Shown here: one piece after another, positions 26,032 through 33,732 of the stretch
Layout: every line of letters starts with the position of its first letter
How positions within the stretch are numbered: the first letter of the stretch is position 1
The notes under the pieces: generated by a model
Database searches by the model: none
Told to the model about the DNA's origin: nothing
Seen by the model: the letters and a program-made list of their open reading frames with translations, nothing else
Translations under genes and position numbers: made by a program
Assembly: GCF_001311135.1 (NCBI RefSeq)
Contig: NZ_BBAG01000035.1
Location: 1-35,514, forward strand
Source: Secundilactobacillus paracollinoides DSM 15502 = JCM 11969
GTDB taxonomy: Bacteria; Bacillota; Bacilli; Lactobacillales; Lactobacillaceae
Direction: 5' to 3'
Length of the DNA: 35,514 nucleotides

Positions 26032-26123
26032 GCTAAATACTTGTTGGTACGTGATTTTGCCGATTACGCACACAAAATAACGCCGATCTCGTTTGGGATT
26101 GACGTTATTTTTGTCTCATCGTC
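26032..26123 (+). ncRNA. Candidate small RNA or terminated leader upstream of the deoxyribosyltransferase gene
   Basis: A promoter at 25997-26025 is followed after about 60 nt by a strong terminator hairpin (AAAATAACG pairs with CGTTATTTT, 26087-26122) with no open reading frame between. A second promoter for the next gene lies beyond it. The predicted product is about 90 nt. It does not match a riboswitch class that I can recognise. Confidence 0.4.
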
Positions 26124-26174
26124 AAAATGATGTTCGGATTCTATTGTAAAAGCCACGTTAGAATTCCGGAATGT

Positions 26175-26205
26175 TCGACAGACAACCGTGGTTCTGTGGT
26201 ATGCT
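26175..26205 (+). promoter_or_regulatory. Promoter of the deoxyribosyltransferase gene
   Basis: TCGACA (26175-26180), 19 bp, and an extended -10 TGGTATGCT (hexamer 26200-26205). The ATG is 32 bp downstream, with AAAGGGG as ribosome site. Confidence 0.5.
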
Positions 26206-26236
26206 TAATGCATCAAAAATAAAGGGGCCAATACCG

Positions 26237-26710
26237 ATGAACCGAATTTACTTAGCAGCACCATTTTTTAGTGATGGTCAAAATGACCGGGTCAATGAAG
26301 TGGTTAGTTTGTTACGCGCCAACAAAACGATTGCTGAAGATGGCATTTTTATTCCGTCTGAACATCAACACGATGACTTAGAATTCGGCAGTTTTAAGTG
26401 GCAGGTTGCAACATTTAATAGTGATGTTCGCCAAGTACGTAAGGCTGACGCTGTGGTTGCAATCCTTGATTTTCAGTTTGAAGAAACAAAGGAAAACGAA
26501 CCTGATTCTGGAACGGTGTTTGAAATTGGGACGGCTTTCCAAGCTGGGGTTCCGGTTATTCTTGTTCAGTATGATGAGAGCAAGAAGCTTAACTTAATGT
26601 TAGCCCAATCTTACACGGCTTTCTTTAATGGGAAGGCTGATATTCAGGGGCTTAAGGATTATGACTTTGATAGTTTGCCACAGAAGTATGTGGATAAAGA
26701 AGTTTTTTAA
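26237..26710 (+). CDS. Nucleoside 2-deoxyribosyltransferase
   Basis: 157 residues, exactly the length of lactobacillar NDT enzymes. It moves the 2-deoxyribose of a deoxynucleoside to another base, in nucleoside salvage in the cytoplasm. The start IYLAAPFF and the acidic site are conserved: Asp72 in KADAVVAILD and the nucleophile Glu96 in PDSGTVFEIGTAFQAG. The frame is open from 26171, but ATG 26237 follows AAAGGGG and fits the family start. It is a single-gene unit with its own terminator. Confidence 0.93.
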   Translation: MNRIYLAAPFFSDGQNDRVNEVVSLLRANKTIAEDGIFIPSEHQHDDLEFGSFKWQVATFNSDVRQVRKADAVVAILDFQFEETKENEPDSGTVFEIGTAFQAGVPVILVQYDESKKLNLMLAQSYTAFFNGKADIQGLKDYDFDSLPQKYVDKEVF

Positions 26711-26723
26711 TTGATAAGATTGT

Positions 26724-26757
26724 GAGACACGTGACTTTTGGTTGTGTGTCTTTTTTT
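26724..26757 (+). terminator. Terminator of the deoxyribosyltransferase gene
   Basis: GAGACAC and GTGTGTCT pair around a short loop and run into seven T. Confidence 0.75.
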
Positions 26758-26887
26758 GGCCTTGGATTTGAGTGCATCCTGTTTTCTGATTTAATAAATG
26801 CAATAAACAAGTACTGGACGGGTTATTTTGATTGGGATGTTTGGTTCCTTTAATGCGGGATGTTGGTTTTGCGCTCCCTTGTTATCT
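26758..26887. other. Non-coding stretch before the repeat pair
   Basis: No gene. The segment GCGCTCCCTTGTTATCTAG at about 26870 is repeated near 26990, so the repeated unit that follows may start here. Confidence 0.4.
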
Positions 26888-27008
26888 AGTCTAAACGTGT
26901 TCGGCAAAGCAGAGGGCTCCTGCATAGGCCAACTCTGGCACAAATTTGTCTTGAATCTTGGGTTCTTGGTTCAGAGTGGTGCAAGTTATGCGCTCCCTTG
27001 TTACCTGG
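26888..27008 (-). repeat. Degenerate hairpin repeat, copy 5
   Basis: Flank CTAAACGTGTTCGGCAAAGC as in the next copy. The inner stem is decayed: GCATA / TATGC and ACTCTG / CAGAGT still pair. Together with copy 6 it forms a tandem pair with a period of about 119-120 bp. Confidence 0.65.
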
Positions 27009-27133
27009 CCTAAACGTGTTCGGCAAAGCAAGGGGCGGCCATGTAACGGACTCTGGCAAAAAAGTCAGGCCCGGACTTTTCTGCCAGAGTCCGTTACATT
27101 CTGCCCCTTAATCGCTTTGCCTCACACTCTCTA
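27009..27133 (-). repeat. Long intergenic hairpin repeat, copy 6
   Basis: A near-perfect reverse-orientation duplicate of copy 4: GGGGCGGCCATGTAACGGAC and onwards for about 80 nt is identical to its reverse complement. Canonical loop CGGGCCT. It ends CACTCTCT, the family boundary. Confidence 0.9.
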
Positions 27134-27169
27134 TTTCATTCACATTAAATTTTTAACGATTTGGTTAAT

Positions 27170-27199
27170 TTGCGGTTCACCCTCTGGGTTCGGTACAAT
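27170..27199 (+). promoter_or_regulatory. Promoter of the beta-helix surface protein gene
   Basis: TTGCGG (27170-27175), 18 bp, TACAAT (27194-27199). Confidence 0.5.
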
Positions 27200-27268
27200 G
27201 AGTATGCATCATGTTTTGTGTTGGAATACTGATTGATTAGAATTTATTTGAGGAAGGGTGTCAAAGAT

Positions 27269-29107
27269 ATGAAGAAGCCAGGTAAGTACATACTTGGCTT
27301 GATGCTTTTGGGGACTGTTGGCGGCTTTTCGCTTGCTAACGTTGGCACAAATCACCAAGCCAATCAAGGTGCGATCGTTGCGCATGCTGCTACTACCGTT
27401 AATGCTGTGAATCAGGGGATGAAGGCTGACGATAAGACAGACAATGCGCCAATTTTACAACGGATCATCAATGCTTATTCAGCAGATGATAACGTTACGA
27501 TTCATGTTCCGAAGGGGACGTATCTCTTTACTAACGATGAACTAAAGGCCATCGTGTTGCATTCAAACATCACGTTTGATTTCGATGACGGTGCCGTGTT
27601 TAAGATTGCGAGCGGCGACCGGATTCCGTTCGTTTACCCGAGTCCCGATGCCGGTTACGGTGGTGGGATCTCAAACGTCACCTGGAAGAATGCCACTTTC
27701 CAAGGGGACTATAACGCAACGGATGGTCAGGCCGTTTTCGTTCAGAGTATGAACCATGCGTCAAACGTGACCTTCGACGGGTGTACATTTGACAACTGTG
27801 AATCTCCTACTGGCCACTACATCGATATTGATGGCAGCCACAATATCAACATTACGAACTCAACGTTTACTGGGTTTAACGCCTCAACTGATTATGACTA
27901 TAAGGAAGCTATTCAGGTCGACTATTCTGATACCAAGGCAATGTCGTATCACCAAAGCGGTGACCAATACGACGACCTTGCTTCCTACGATGTGAATGTC
28001 ACGAACAACAAGTTTATCCCGTTGTCAAAGGCTTCTGGTGCTGTGAAATCATTCGCGCCAAACCCAATCGGTGAACACGTTGTTTACAAGAAGGGTGTCC
28101 ATGGCCTGATTCACGATATTCATTTCACAGGGAATTTCGTGCAGGATGCCAAACCATTACTGGATGATTCCGGCGACGGTGCCAACATTCACTTTATCAT
28201 GGTCAACAATTTGTATATCAGCGGCAACACGTTTGAAAATGTCAACGCGCTGGGTTCTGGGAACTATATCCGGATCACCAACAGCGTGCCGGGTCTCGCA
28301 ATTTCAAACATTCAAATTACCAACAACCAATTTGTGAACCTTGATCCTGATAACCGTTACATCTACTTTGATAACTCAAAGGGTGGCGGTATCAGCAAGA
28401 TCAAGGTCACAGGTAACAAGATCACCTCGTCGAAATCAGACATTCCGTTTGTCCTTTCAAACGGCCTGAGTTCGGGTGATTTGACCATGAGCAACAACAC
28501 CAACAACACGTCAACCAAGGTCAGCACGACTGATGTGAAGAACACCACCAAGCTGAAAACGAAGTTGACGGGGACTTACAAGGGCGGTTCTGCTACGAAT
28601 AAGTCTGAAAAATACTATTCAGGTGCTAACAACCAGTATGCTAAGTTGGTAACGAGTGCTTCCAAGAAGTACGGTCTTTATAACCACGTGAAGGGCCACA
28701 AAGGTTGGTATCTCTACAACAAAAAGGATGGCTGGGACAACGCTAAGAAGTCCGGCATCGTTTACGTTGACGAACGGGCAGACGCAACCTCTGGTAAGTG
28801 GTACCGGATTCGGTTCAGTTCAAGCACTAGTGCTCGGAAGTACTGGGTTCGTGCTGGCGCCTTGAAGTTTGATAAGATCACATACGAAATTTACAACAAG
28901 ACGTTAACGACCTTGAAGAAGTACCCAATCTACACGTTGGTCTTCAATGATCCGCAATTAGCAAAGAGTAAGGGCACGACCGCTGACTTGTCTTCACGGA
29001 CAGTAAAGGTTACAAAGCGGGCACGTCGGGTTTCTGTGCTGAATGGTAAGACTTCGACTTACTACCTTGTTAATGGGAAGTATTGGACTCGCGCATTGGC
29101 TTTTTAT
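27269..29107 (+). CDS. Secreted right-handed beta-helix protein with C-terminal wall-binding repeats
   Basis: About 613 residues from ATG 27269, which follows GAGGAAGGG; the frame is open upstream to 27233. A signal peptide (KKPGKYILGLMLLGTVGGFS) has a likely AHA|A cleavage near residue 41. Residues about 50-420 form a pectate-lyase-superfamily parallel beta-helix with Asn-rich rungs (HNINITNSTF, LYISGNTFEN, ISNIQITNNQF). Residues about 440-613 hold basic, Tyr/Trp-rich repeats (KYGLYNHVKGHKGWYLYNKK, KWYRIRF, KYWVRAGAL, KYWTRALAFY) of the SLAP or GW type that bind wall polymers, so the protein is probably non-covalently attached. No catalytic lyase residues can be fixed. It may bind or cut a polysaccharide, and a substrate of plant origin would suit the arabinoside locus, but that is inference. 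The start of the pectinolytic fold has no LPXTG anchor. Confidence 0.8.
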
Positions 29108-29262
29108 TAGAGAGCGTGGAGCAAGGCGGTTAAGGGGCAGAATGTAAGGGACTTTGGCAGAAAATCCCGTTTCTGGATTTTTTGCCAAAGTCCCTTACAT
29201 GGCCGCCCCTTGCCTTGCGGAACGCGTTTCGGCAATATGACAGTAGCGCACGTCGCCAAGAC
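29108..29262 (+). repeat. Long intergenic hairpin repeat, copy 7, with tail
   Basis: AGAGCGTGGAGCAAGGCGG begins at the stop of the surface protein gene. Arms ATGTAAGGGACTTTGGCAGA.. and ..TGCCAAAGTCCCTTACAT flank the loop CGTTTCT (29168-29174). Compared with copy 4 both arms changed together (CGGACTCTGG to GGGACTTTGG and the complements), so pairing is kept. The tail ACGCGTTTCGGCAATATGAC follows. Confidence 0.9.
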
Positions 29263-29385
29263 CAGCCTGCTGCCAAGACCATAAATCCCTGAACCTGGGA
29301 TTTTCGCCAGAGTCGGCTTATGCAGTAGCCTCTGCCTTGCGGAACGCGTTTCGGCAATATGACAATAGCACATGCTGCCTAAACC
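29263..29385 (+). repeat. Tandem right-half copy following repeat copy 7
   Basis: GCCAGAGTCGGCTTATGCAG starts 122 bp after the same point in copy 7 and leads into GCCTTGCGGAACGCGTTTCG and a second tail. It is the same half-unit tandem seen at 24271. Confidence 0.75.
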
Positions 29386-29419
29386 GAAAATCAAACTAAG
29401 TTATCAAAAAAGTAACCCA

Positions 29420-29545
29420 CATAAAAAGACTGGACAACCCGTCCAGCCATAGTTCCAAATATCCCGAGCTGCCCAACCGCAGTTCGGCTACATACTCGCT
29501 TCTTCGAGCAATTGATACCGGCACGATCACGCACCGTGCACCAGA
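29420..29545 (-). ncRNA. Candidate structured RNA (four stem-loops, terminator on the reverse strand)
   Basis: Four successive hairpins: GCACG/CGTGC (about 29520-29540), CTCG/CGAG (about 29494-29507), GAGCTGC/GCAGTTC (about 29467-29487) and ACTGGAC/GTCCAGT, the last followed by TTTTT on the reverse strand. A U-tract favours reverse transcription, although no promoter for it is clear; on the forward strand it would be the leader of the acyltransferase. It matches no RNA class I can name. Confidence 0.35.
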
Positions 29546-29566
29546 AAGGATGTTACAGACAAACGG

Positions 29567-30593
29567 ATGAAGCATAGTGAACAGCAACTTTCAAAAGAGG
29601 CACCATGGACAGACTTGGTGATTGCCGTCGGGGTCATTGCCATGGTGTTGGGGCACGCGTTATTTCCTTCAATTAAAACGAGTCATCCCGCAAGCACGCT
29701 CTACATTGTGATCTACTGGTGGCACATGCCGCTCTTCTTTATTATGGGTGGACTGACCCTTAAACCGCTGACTCGAAACTGGCGGGCGATGTGGCAGTTT
29801 GTACGTGAACGGATTATACCAATGGCGGTCACGTATTTGATTGCTGGGACGTTATTGATCTTCGCAAGTCATTTCATTCACGGCGACTCGTGGTCCTACA
29901 CCGCGCATTATTTTGTGCGGATGCTTTACGGTGGTTCGGCACTTAACGGGGACCTGACCATGATGTGGTTCTTCACCGTCATGGCCTTGACGCTGGTGGT
30001 CGTTGAACTGCTGATCACATGGCTGGATACCTTCACCCAGTTCTTTATTGCGGTGACGATGTTTGCGATTGGTATCAGCTATGGCAGTGTCAGCTTCTTC
30101 CATCAGGTCCCGACCGGCCCGTGGGCGGCTGATTTGGTTTTGATGACTACGTTATGGATGCTTTGTGGCTACCATGCTATCGGTATTACGGTCAAATGAA
30201 GAACAAGGCCTTCTTTGCGACGATCATTTCAATCATTTTTGTTATTCTGGCCATCTGCCGGTTTGAGTGGGGATTGAACTTTGTCCTGTATCTGAAGACA
30301 CATGAAATTAAAACGCCGTATATGGCTTTTTCGTGCCATTGATCGTCACTGCGGCGTTATGTATTATCGCTGAAGCCCTATACAAAAAAGGGTGGTTCAA
30401 CTGGCTCCGGCCATTCGCCTGGTATGCCGTACCGATTTTGTACATGCATCAGGCTGTGATTGATGTTTTAGCAAAAGTACCAGCACTCGATCACACGATT
30501 ATTTTATGGCTGTTAGGATTGATCATTTCCCTTCTTATCGCAGCTGGTTGGCATCAGTTAGTTAAACGCGTTTTACCAAAAAAATCAGTATAG
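29567..30593 (+). pseudogene. Acyltransferase family 3 membrane protein, two frameshifts as read
   Basis: An integral membrane O-acyltransferase of the Acyl_transf_3 type, which acetylates sugars of the cell surface. The N-terminal block WTDLVIAVGVIAMVLGHALF and WWHMPLFFIMGGL carry the conserved His motifs of the family. Three frame segments join: 29567 to about 30180 (ending LCGYHAI), then YYGQMKNKAFFATIISIIF to about 30326, then FVPLIVTAALCIIAEALYKK to 30593. Missing bases at 30182-30184 and in the T run 30327-30331 repair it to about 342 residues and ten helices. The start has only a distant AGAAAGG, so the N-terminus is less sure. It is not linked to a polysaccharide operon here. Confidence 0.8.
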
Positions 30594-30634
30594 AAAAACA
30601 ACCGCCCCGGAGCTCGGGGCGGTTGTTTTTCTAT
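30594..30634 (+). terminator. Bidirectional terminator after the acyltransferase gene
   Basis: A perfect 18-bp stem ending ACAACCGCCCCG and its complement, loop GAGCT, with five A before and five T after. Confidence 0.95.
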
Positions 30635-30788
30635 GTGCTTTCACTTGAATGTGAACGAATAATTGCTAGTGATATGTAACCGATTTCTTTCATGCAAGGA
30701 CAGTTTAACATGGATAAGGCCGGGTTACAATGGTTTTGCTCAAGTGTTAACAAAACAACAAATGATAAAATAAGTGCTGATTTGGTAC
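30635..30788. other. Non-coding gap between converging genes
   Basis: No gene or repeat of note. It lies between the acyltransferase terminator and the SDR terminator. Confidence 0.4.
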
Positions 30789-30833
30789 AAAAAAACAACC
30801 GTTAGCGTCTATAGCGGCGGGTAACGATTGCGT
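30789..30833 (-). terminator. Terminator of the SDR gene
   Basis: On the reverse strand CAATCGTTA and TAACGGTTG pair around a loop that also contains GC pairs, with seven T after. Confidence 0.7.
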
Positions 30834-30862
30834 CAAATGAGCATTTAGTTTTAATGAAATAA

Positions 30863-31548
30863 TTATTTACCTGTTTCGATAAATTCCCCTTGGTGAACCT
30901 TGCCATCGTTCAACACGGCAGCAATCTTTTGAGCAACCTGATCGGGTGTCTGGAACCCGTCCGCATGCGCATTGCCGTTCAAGTCAGTCGTGGTTGGACC
31001 CGGATGAATGCTGAAAATTTCTAACGGACGTTTGTCAGCGTCGAACGCAGCAGCTAACGAAGTGTCATGGTGTTCAAGGCCGCCTTACTTGTTTTATAAG
31101 CTAGTGGGTTCCAGAAGGGGTTCGCGGCCGTTGGAATCGTGATGTTGATGATTCGGCCGCGGTTGGTTTCCAGGACCGGCAGCAAGGCTTGAATCAGCGT
31201 AAAGTTGCCAAAGAAGTTGACCTGCATCGTTGACTGCAGGTCGCTGATCTGTGTATCAGGTGCCTTGACCTGCATGTTTCCCGGAATACCGGCGTTGTTG
31301 ATGAGCATGCCGAGGTCGGGGTAGATTGATTTTACCGTTTCAGCAGCTGTAAATAACGTGTTGTTATTACTGAGATCAACGTTGAGATAAGCCGCTGAAA
31401 TGCCCTGAGCGGTTAATTTTGCGACGGCTTCCTGGCCGCGGTCAGCGTTGCGTGCGCCAACAAGAATGCTGTTGCCTTGGTTGCCAAGTGTTTGTGCGAG
31501 CGCGAAGCCGATACCTTTGTTGGCACCTGTAATTAAGATTCTGGTCAT
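30863..31548 (-). pseudogene. Short-chain dehydrogenase/reductase, frameshifted as read
   Basis: An NAD(P)-dependent oxidoreductase with the classical SDR motifs: cofactor loop TGANKGIG (about 7-14), NNAG (about 88-91), and YKTSK (Tyr-x-x-x-Lys active site). The frame breaks at 31060-31061: after MTL it reads a stop, but one more T on the minus strand gives SLAAAFDADKRPLEIFSIHP and on to EFIETGK (stop 30863-30865). Repair yields 228 residues. The -35/-10 region carries a MerR-type operator (31593-31623), so it is probably induced by a stress signal. Substrate unknown. Ribosome site weak (GAAAAGA). Confidence 0.88.
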
Positions 31549-31592
31549 AGAAAATCGATCTTTTCAAGTAACTGTTTTTAAAGTGTGACCTT

Positions 31593-31623
31593 AGTCTAAA
31601 CCCTAGAGTGCTCTCTAGGGCAA
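31593..31623 (-). promoter_or_regulatory. MerR-type promoter and operator for the SDR gene
   Basis: On the reverse strand, TTGCCC (31618-31623), a long 19-bp spacer and TAGACT (31593-31598). The spacer contains the perfect inverted repeat CCCTAGAG TGCT CTCTAGGG (31601-31620). A 19-bp spacer filled by a palindrome is the hallmark of MerR-regulated promoters. The regulator is not in the window. Confidence 0.7.
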
Positions 31624-31667
31624 CTAAAATGACGACTTTTCGAAACCTTCGTGAAGGAAGTGTGAAT

Positions 31668-31699
31668 TTGCGCATGATAGTCTTGGTATTTAGTATAAT
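31668..31699 (+). promoter_or_regulatory. Promoter of the acetate kinase gene
   Basis: A perfect TATAAT (31694-31699); TTGCGC (31668-31673) would need a 20-bp spacer, so the -35 is unsure. CGGAGG (31709-31714) is the ribosome site. Confidence 0.5.
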
Positions 31700-31722
31700 A
31701 AAAGAAAACGGAGGTACGCGCG

Positions 31723-32906
31723 ATGAAGCCTATATTTCTGATTAATGCTGGAAGTTCCTCAATGAAGTGGCAGTTGATTGAAATGCCGTCGGAGCACGTG
31801 GTTGCAAATGGTCAGGTTGAGCGGTTGAATTTACCAGGGTCGATCGTTAAGGTCAACGTTCGTGGTAAAAAGACAACCGAAACGGTGGAGAAGCTGGACG
31901 AGGTAACGGCAATTGACCGCATTCTTGAACGGCTCACGCGGCTGCACATCGTCGAATCGTTAAACGATATCCAGGCAGTCGGCCACCGTGTGGTTGCAGG
32001 CGGGACAGTGTTTCACGCGTCCGTTGAACTAACGCCAGATCGTATCGAGCAGCTTCGAGAGCTGAGTGAGTTAGCCCCGTTGCACAACCCGCTTGAAGTG
32101 AAGTGTATCGATCTCTTAGCGGAAAAGTTGCCGCAGGTCACACAGTACGCGGTGTTTGATAGCACCTACTTTGCGGACTTGCCGGAAAAGACAGCCATCT
32201 ATGGGATTCCGTACGACTGGACAAAAGACTTTCAGATCCGACGGTATGACGAGCACGGTATCTCACATCGCTATCTAGCGCAACAGGCAGCCGAGATGCT
32301 GCAAAAACCTTTAGCTGAGACAAACGTCATCACCATGCATTTGGGCAGTGGCGCCTCCATTACCGCTGTTCAAAATGGAAAACCATTTGATACATCAATG
32401 GGACTGACGCCGGTGACTGGAATGTTGATGGGTACTCGAAGCGGCGATGTGGATCCGAGTTTGATTCCTTATTTGATGAAACGGTTGGGCTTCAGAACGC
32501 CGGAAGAAGTGCTGTTGAAACTCAATCAGGCTTCTGGATTGCTGGGTGTTTCTGGCGTGTCCTCAGACATGCGGGATCTTCACGCAGCTGCTGGCGATAA
32601 CGAACGGGCAAGGCTAGCACTAGACATGTTCGTTAATCAAGCGGTAAAACTCGTTGGTGCTTACTACACTGAAATCGGTGGCGCGGATGCGTTGGTATTC
32701 GCCGGTGGCATCGGTGAGAAGGATGAGGTCATTCGAGCTGCAATCATCGAGCGGTTAGGCGTGCTGAGTATCAAAATGGATGCGACTCTGAATCAAGCAG
32801 GGCGACCGGTGACCTTGGCACAACGGATAGTGCAGCGCGGGTATTGCTGATCCCAACGGATGAGGAGTTGGCAATGGCGCGGGAGGTTCAGGCGTTGATT
32901 GATTAG
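31723..32906 (+). pseudogene. ackA: Acetate kinase, frameshifted near its end as read
   Basis: Converts acetyl phosphate and ADP to acetate and ATP (reversible), a substrate-level phosphorylation step in pentose or pyruvate use. Visible motifs: INAGSSSMKW (N-terminal phosphate loop), GHRVVAGG, VFDSTYF, HLGSGASITAVQNGKPFDTS, GTRSGDVDP and FAGGIGE. It reads as 375 residues ending QRIVQRGYC, but the usual C-terminus lies in the next frame (LGTTDSAARVLLIPTDEELA to VQALID, stop 32904-32906). One C missing at 32806-32807 explains this; repair gives 394 residues, the normal length. It is a single-gene unit. Promoter and ribosome site are strong. Confidence 0.92.
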
Positions 32907-32913
32907 CAGACTT

Positions 32914-32972
32914 AAAAAGACGAGCGCAAGGGGAGTCTTGAAGCGATTCTGGTTGCGGGTCGTCTTTTTTGA
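32914..32972 (+). terminator. Terminator of the acetate kinase gene
   Basis: AAAAAGACGA-CGCAA pairs with TTGCG-TCGTCTTTTTT across a 25-nt loop. Confidence 0.75.
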
Positions 32973-33065
32973 GGCTATTTTTTTGAGGTGTTCGTGGTGG
33001 GGTGATTGGGAGACCGCTCTGATAAAAGCCTAGTTTGAGCATGTTGAAGTGGTTCTCTGTCCTCG

Positions 33066-33190
33066 AGTTGAAACGCGTTTCGGAAAACAGAAAGCTGCAT
33101 GTAAGCCGACTCTAACATAAAGGCCCGAACTTGGCCTTTATGTTAGAGTCGGCTTACACTCCACTTCCTACCGTTTTCCTATACGCTCTA
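33066..33190 (-). repeat. Long intergenic hairpin repeat, copy 8 (loop inverted relative to its flanks)
   Basis: Perfect 25-bp arms at 33101-33125 and 33133-33157 with core GCCGACTCTAACATAAAGG. The flanks (GTTTCGGAAAACAGAAAGC and TTCCTACCGTTTTCC) are the same, in the same orientation, as copy 2. The loop is CGAACTT, the reverse complement of the AAGTTCG in copy 2. Two base changes in each arm compared with copy 2 are fully compensated. Confidence 0.92.
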
Positions 33191-33553
33191 AATCTTTTGA
33201 TCCTCTTTCACAACATCAACCTGAAAAACTCGCGTAGCCCAAGGAAATTGGGCTTTTTTTGCATCAAAATGCGGGCCGTTATCCAAGAACGTCCCCTTAC
33301 CAGTGATGTGGAAACCAGCACCTGGCCCAACTGTACCTTCAACTTCTTTGCTGCCGACCGTGAGCAACAGACTGTTGTCTTCCTTCATTGCTTCTTGAAT
33401 GCTGTGCATCCCAGCAGCTGGCAAGTAGATGGTGTCACCCTCGATGGTTAAGTATGAATTCCAAGTGTTCGTCACAGCCAGTGGGCCACCCGTTGTAATG
33501 ATGGTGACAACCCCTTCGTGAGATAGTACATCGCGTAATTTTTCTGATAACAT
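33188..33553 (-). CDS. FMN-binding split-barrel (pyridoxamine phosphate oxidase-like) protein
   Basis: 121 residues from ATG 33553, which follows GGAGGAGG by 7 nt. The frame is open to 33616 but that part overlaps the promoter. The short all-beta pattern (VVTIITTGGPLAVTNTWNSY, LLLTVGSKEVEG, GAGFHITGKGTF) fits the small flavin-binding split-barrel proteins. These are generally cofactor-dependent reductases of unknown substrate. The + strand complement of codons for AKKAQFPWA forms a terminator-like stem with seven T inside the gene (33236-33261). Confidence 0.75.
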   Translation of the reverse strand: MLSEKLRDVLSHEGVVTIITTGGPLAVTNTWNSYLTIEGDTIYLPAAGMHSIQEAMKEDNSLLLTVGSKEVEGTVGPGAGFHITGKGTFLDNGPHFDAKKAQFPWATRVFQVDVVKEDQKI

Positions 33554-33582
33554 GAGAAAACCTCCTCCATGAATGTGCTTAC

Positions 33583-33611
33583 ATTTTAGCACAAATAATC
33601 GATTTGTTGAA
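33583..33611 (-). promoter_or_regulatory. Promoter of the split-barrel protein gene
   Basis: Reverse strand TTCAAC (33606-33611), 17 bp and TAAAAT (33583-33588). Confidence 0.55.
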
Positions 33612-33688
33612 CACATGTTTGTGCAGAAAGGTAATATTGGGATATTCTTAAATTATAAGTGATGCGATAAAATAAGCAGTCAGGACGA

Positions 33689-33731
33689 CAAACGCCTACC
33701 TTTCGAATAAAGACGAAAGGTGGGCGCTTTT
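33689..33731 (-). terminator. Terminator after the hydrolase-dioxygenase operon
   Basis: AACGCC-ACCTTTCG pairs with CGAAAGGT-GGCGCTT around a short loop; T-rich flanks on both sides. Confidence 0.7.
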
Positions 33732-33732
33732 G

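Noticed and set aside
26032..26123. Purine or preQ1 riboswitch ahead of the deoxyribosyltransferase
   Set aside because: I could not find the conserved core of any known class, and a separate promoter lies downstream of the terminator.
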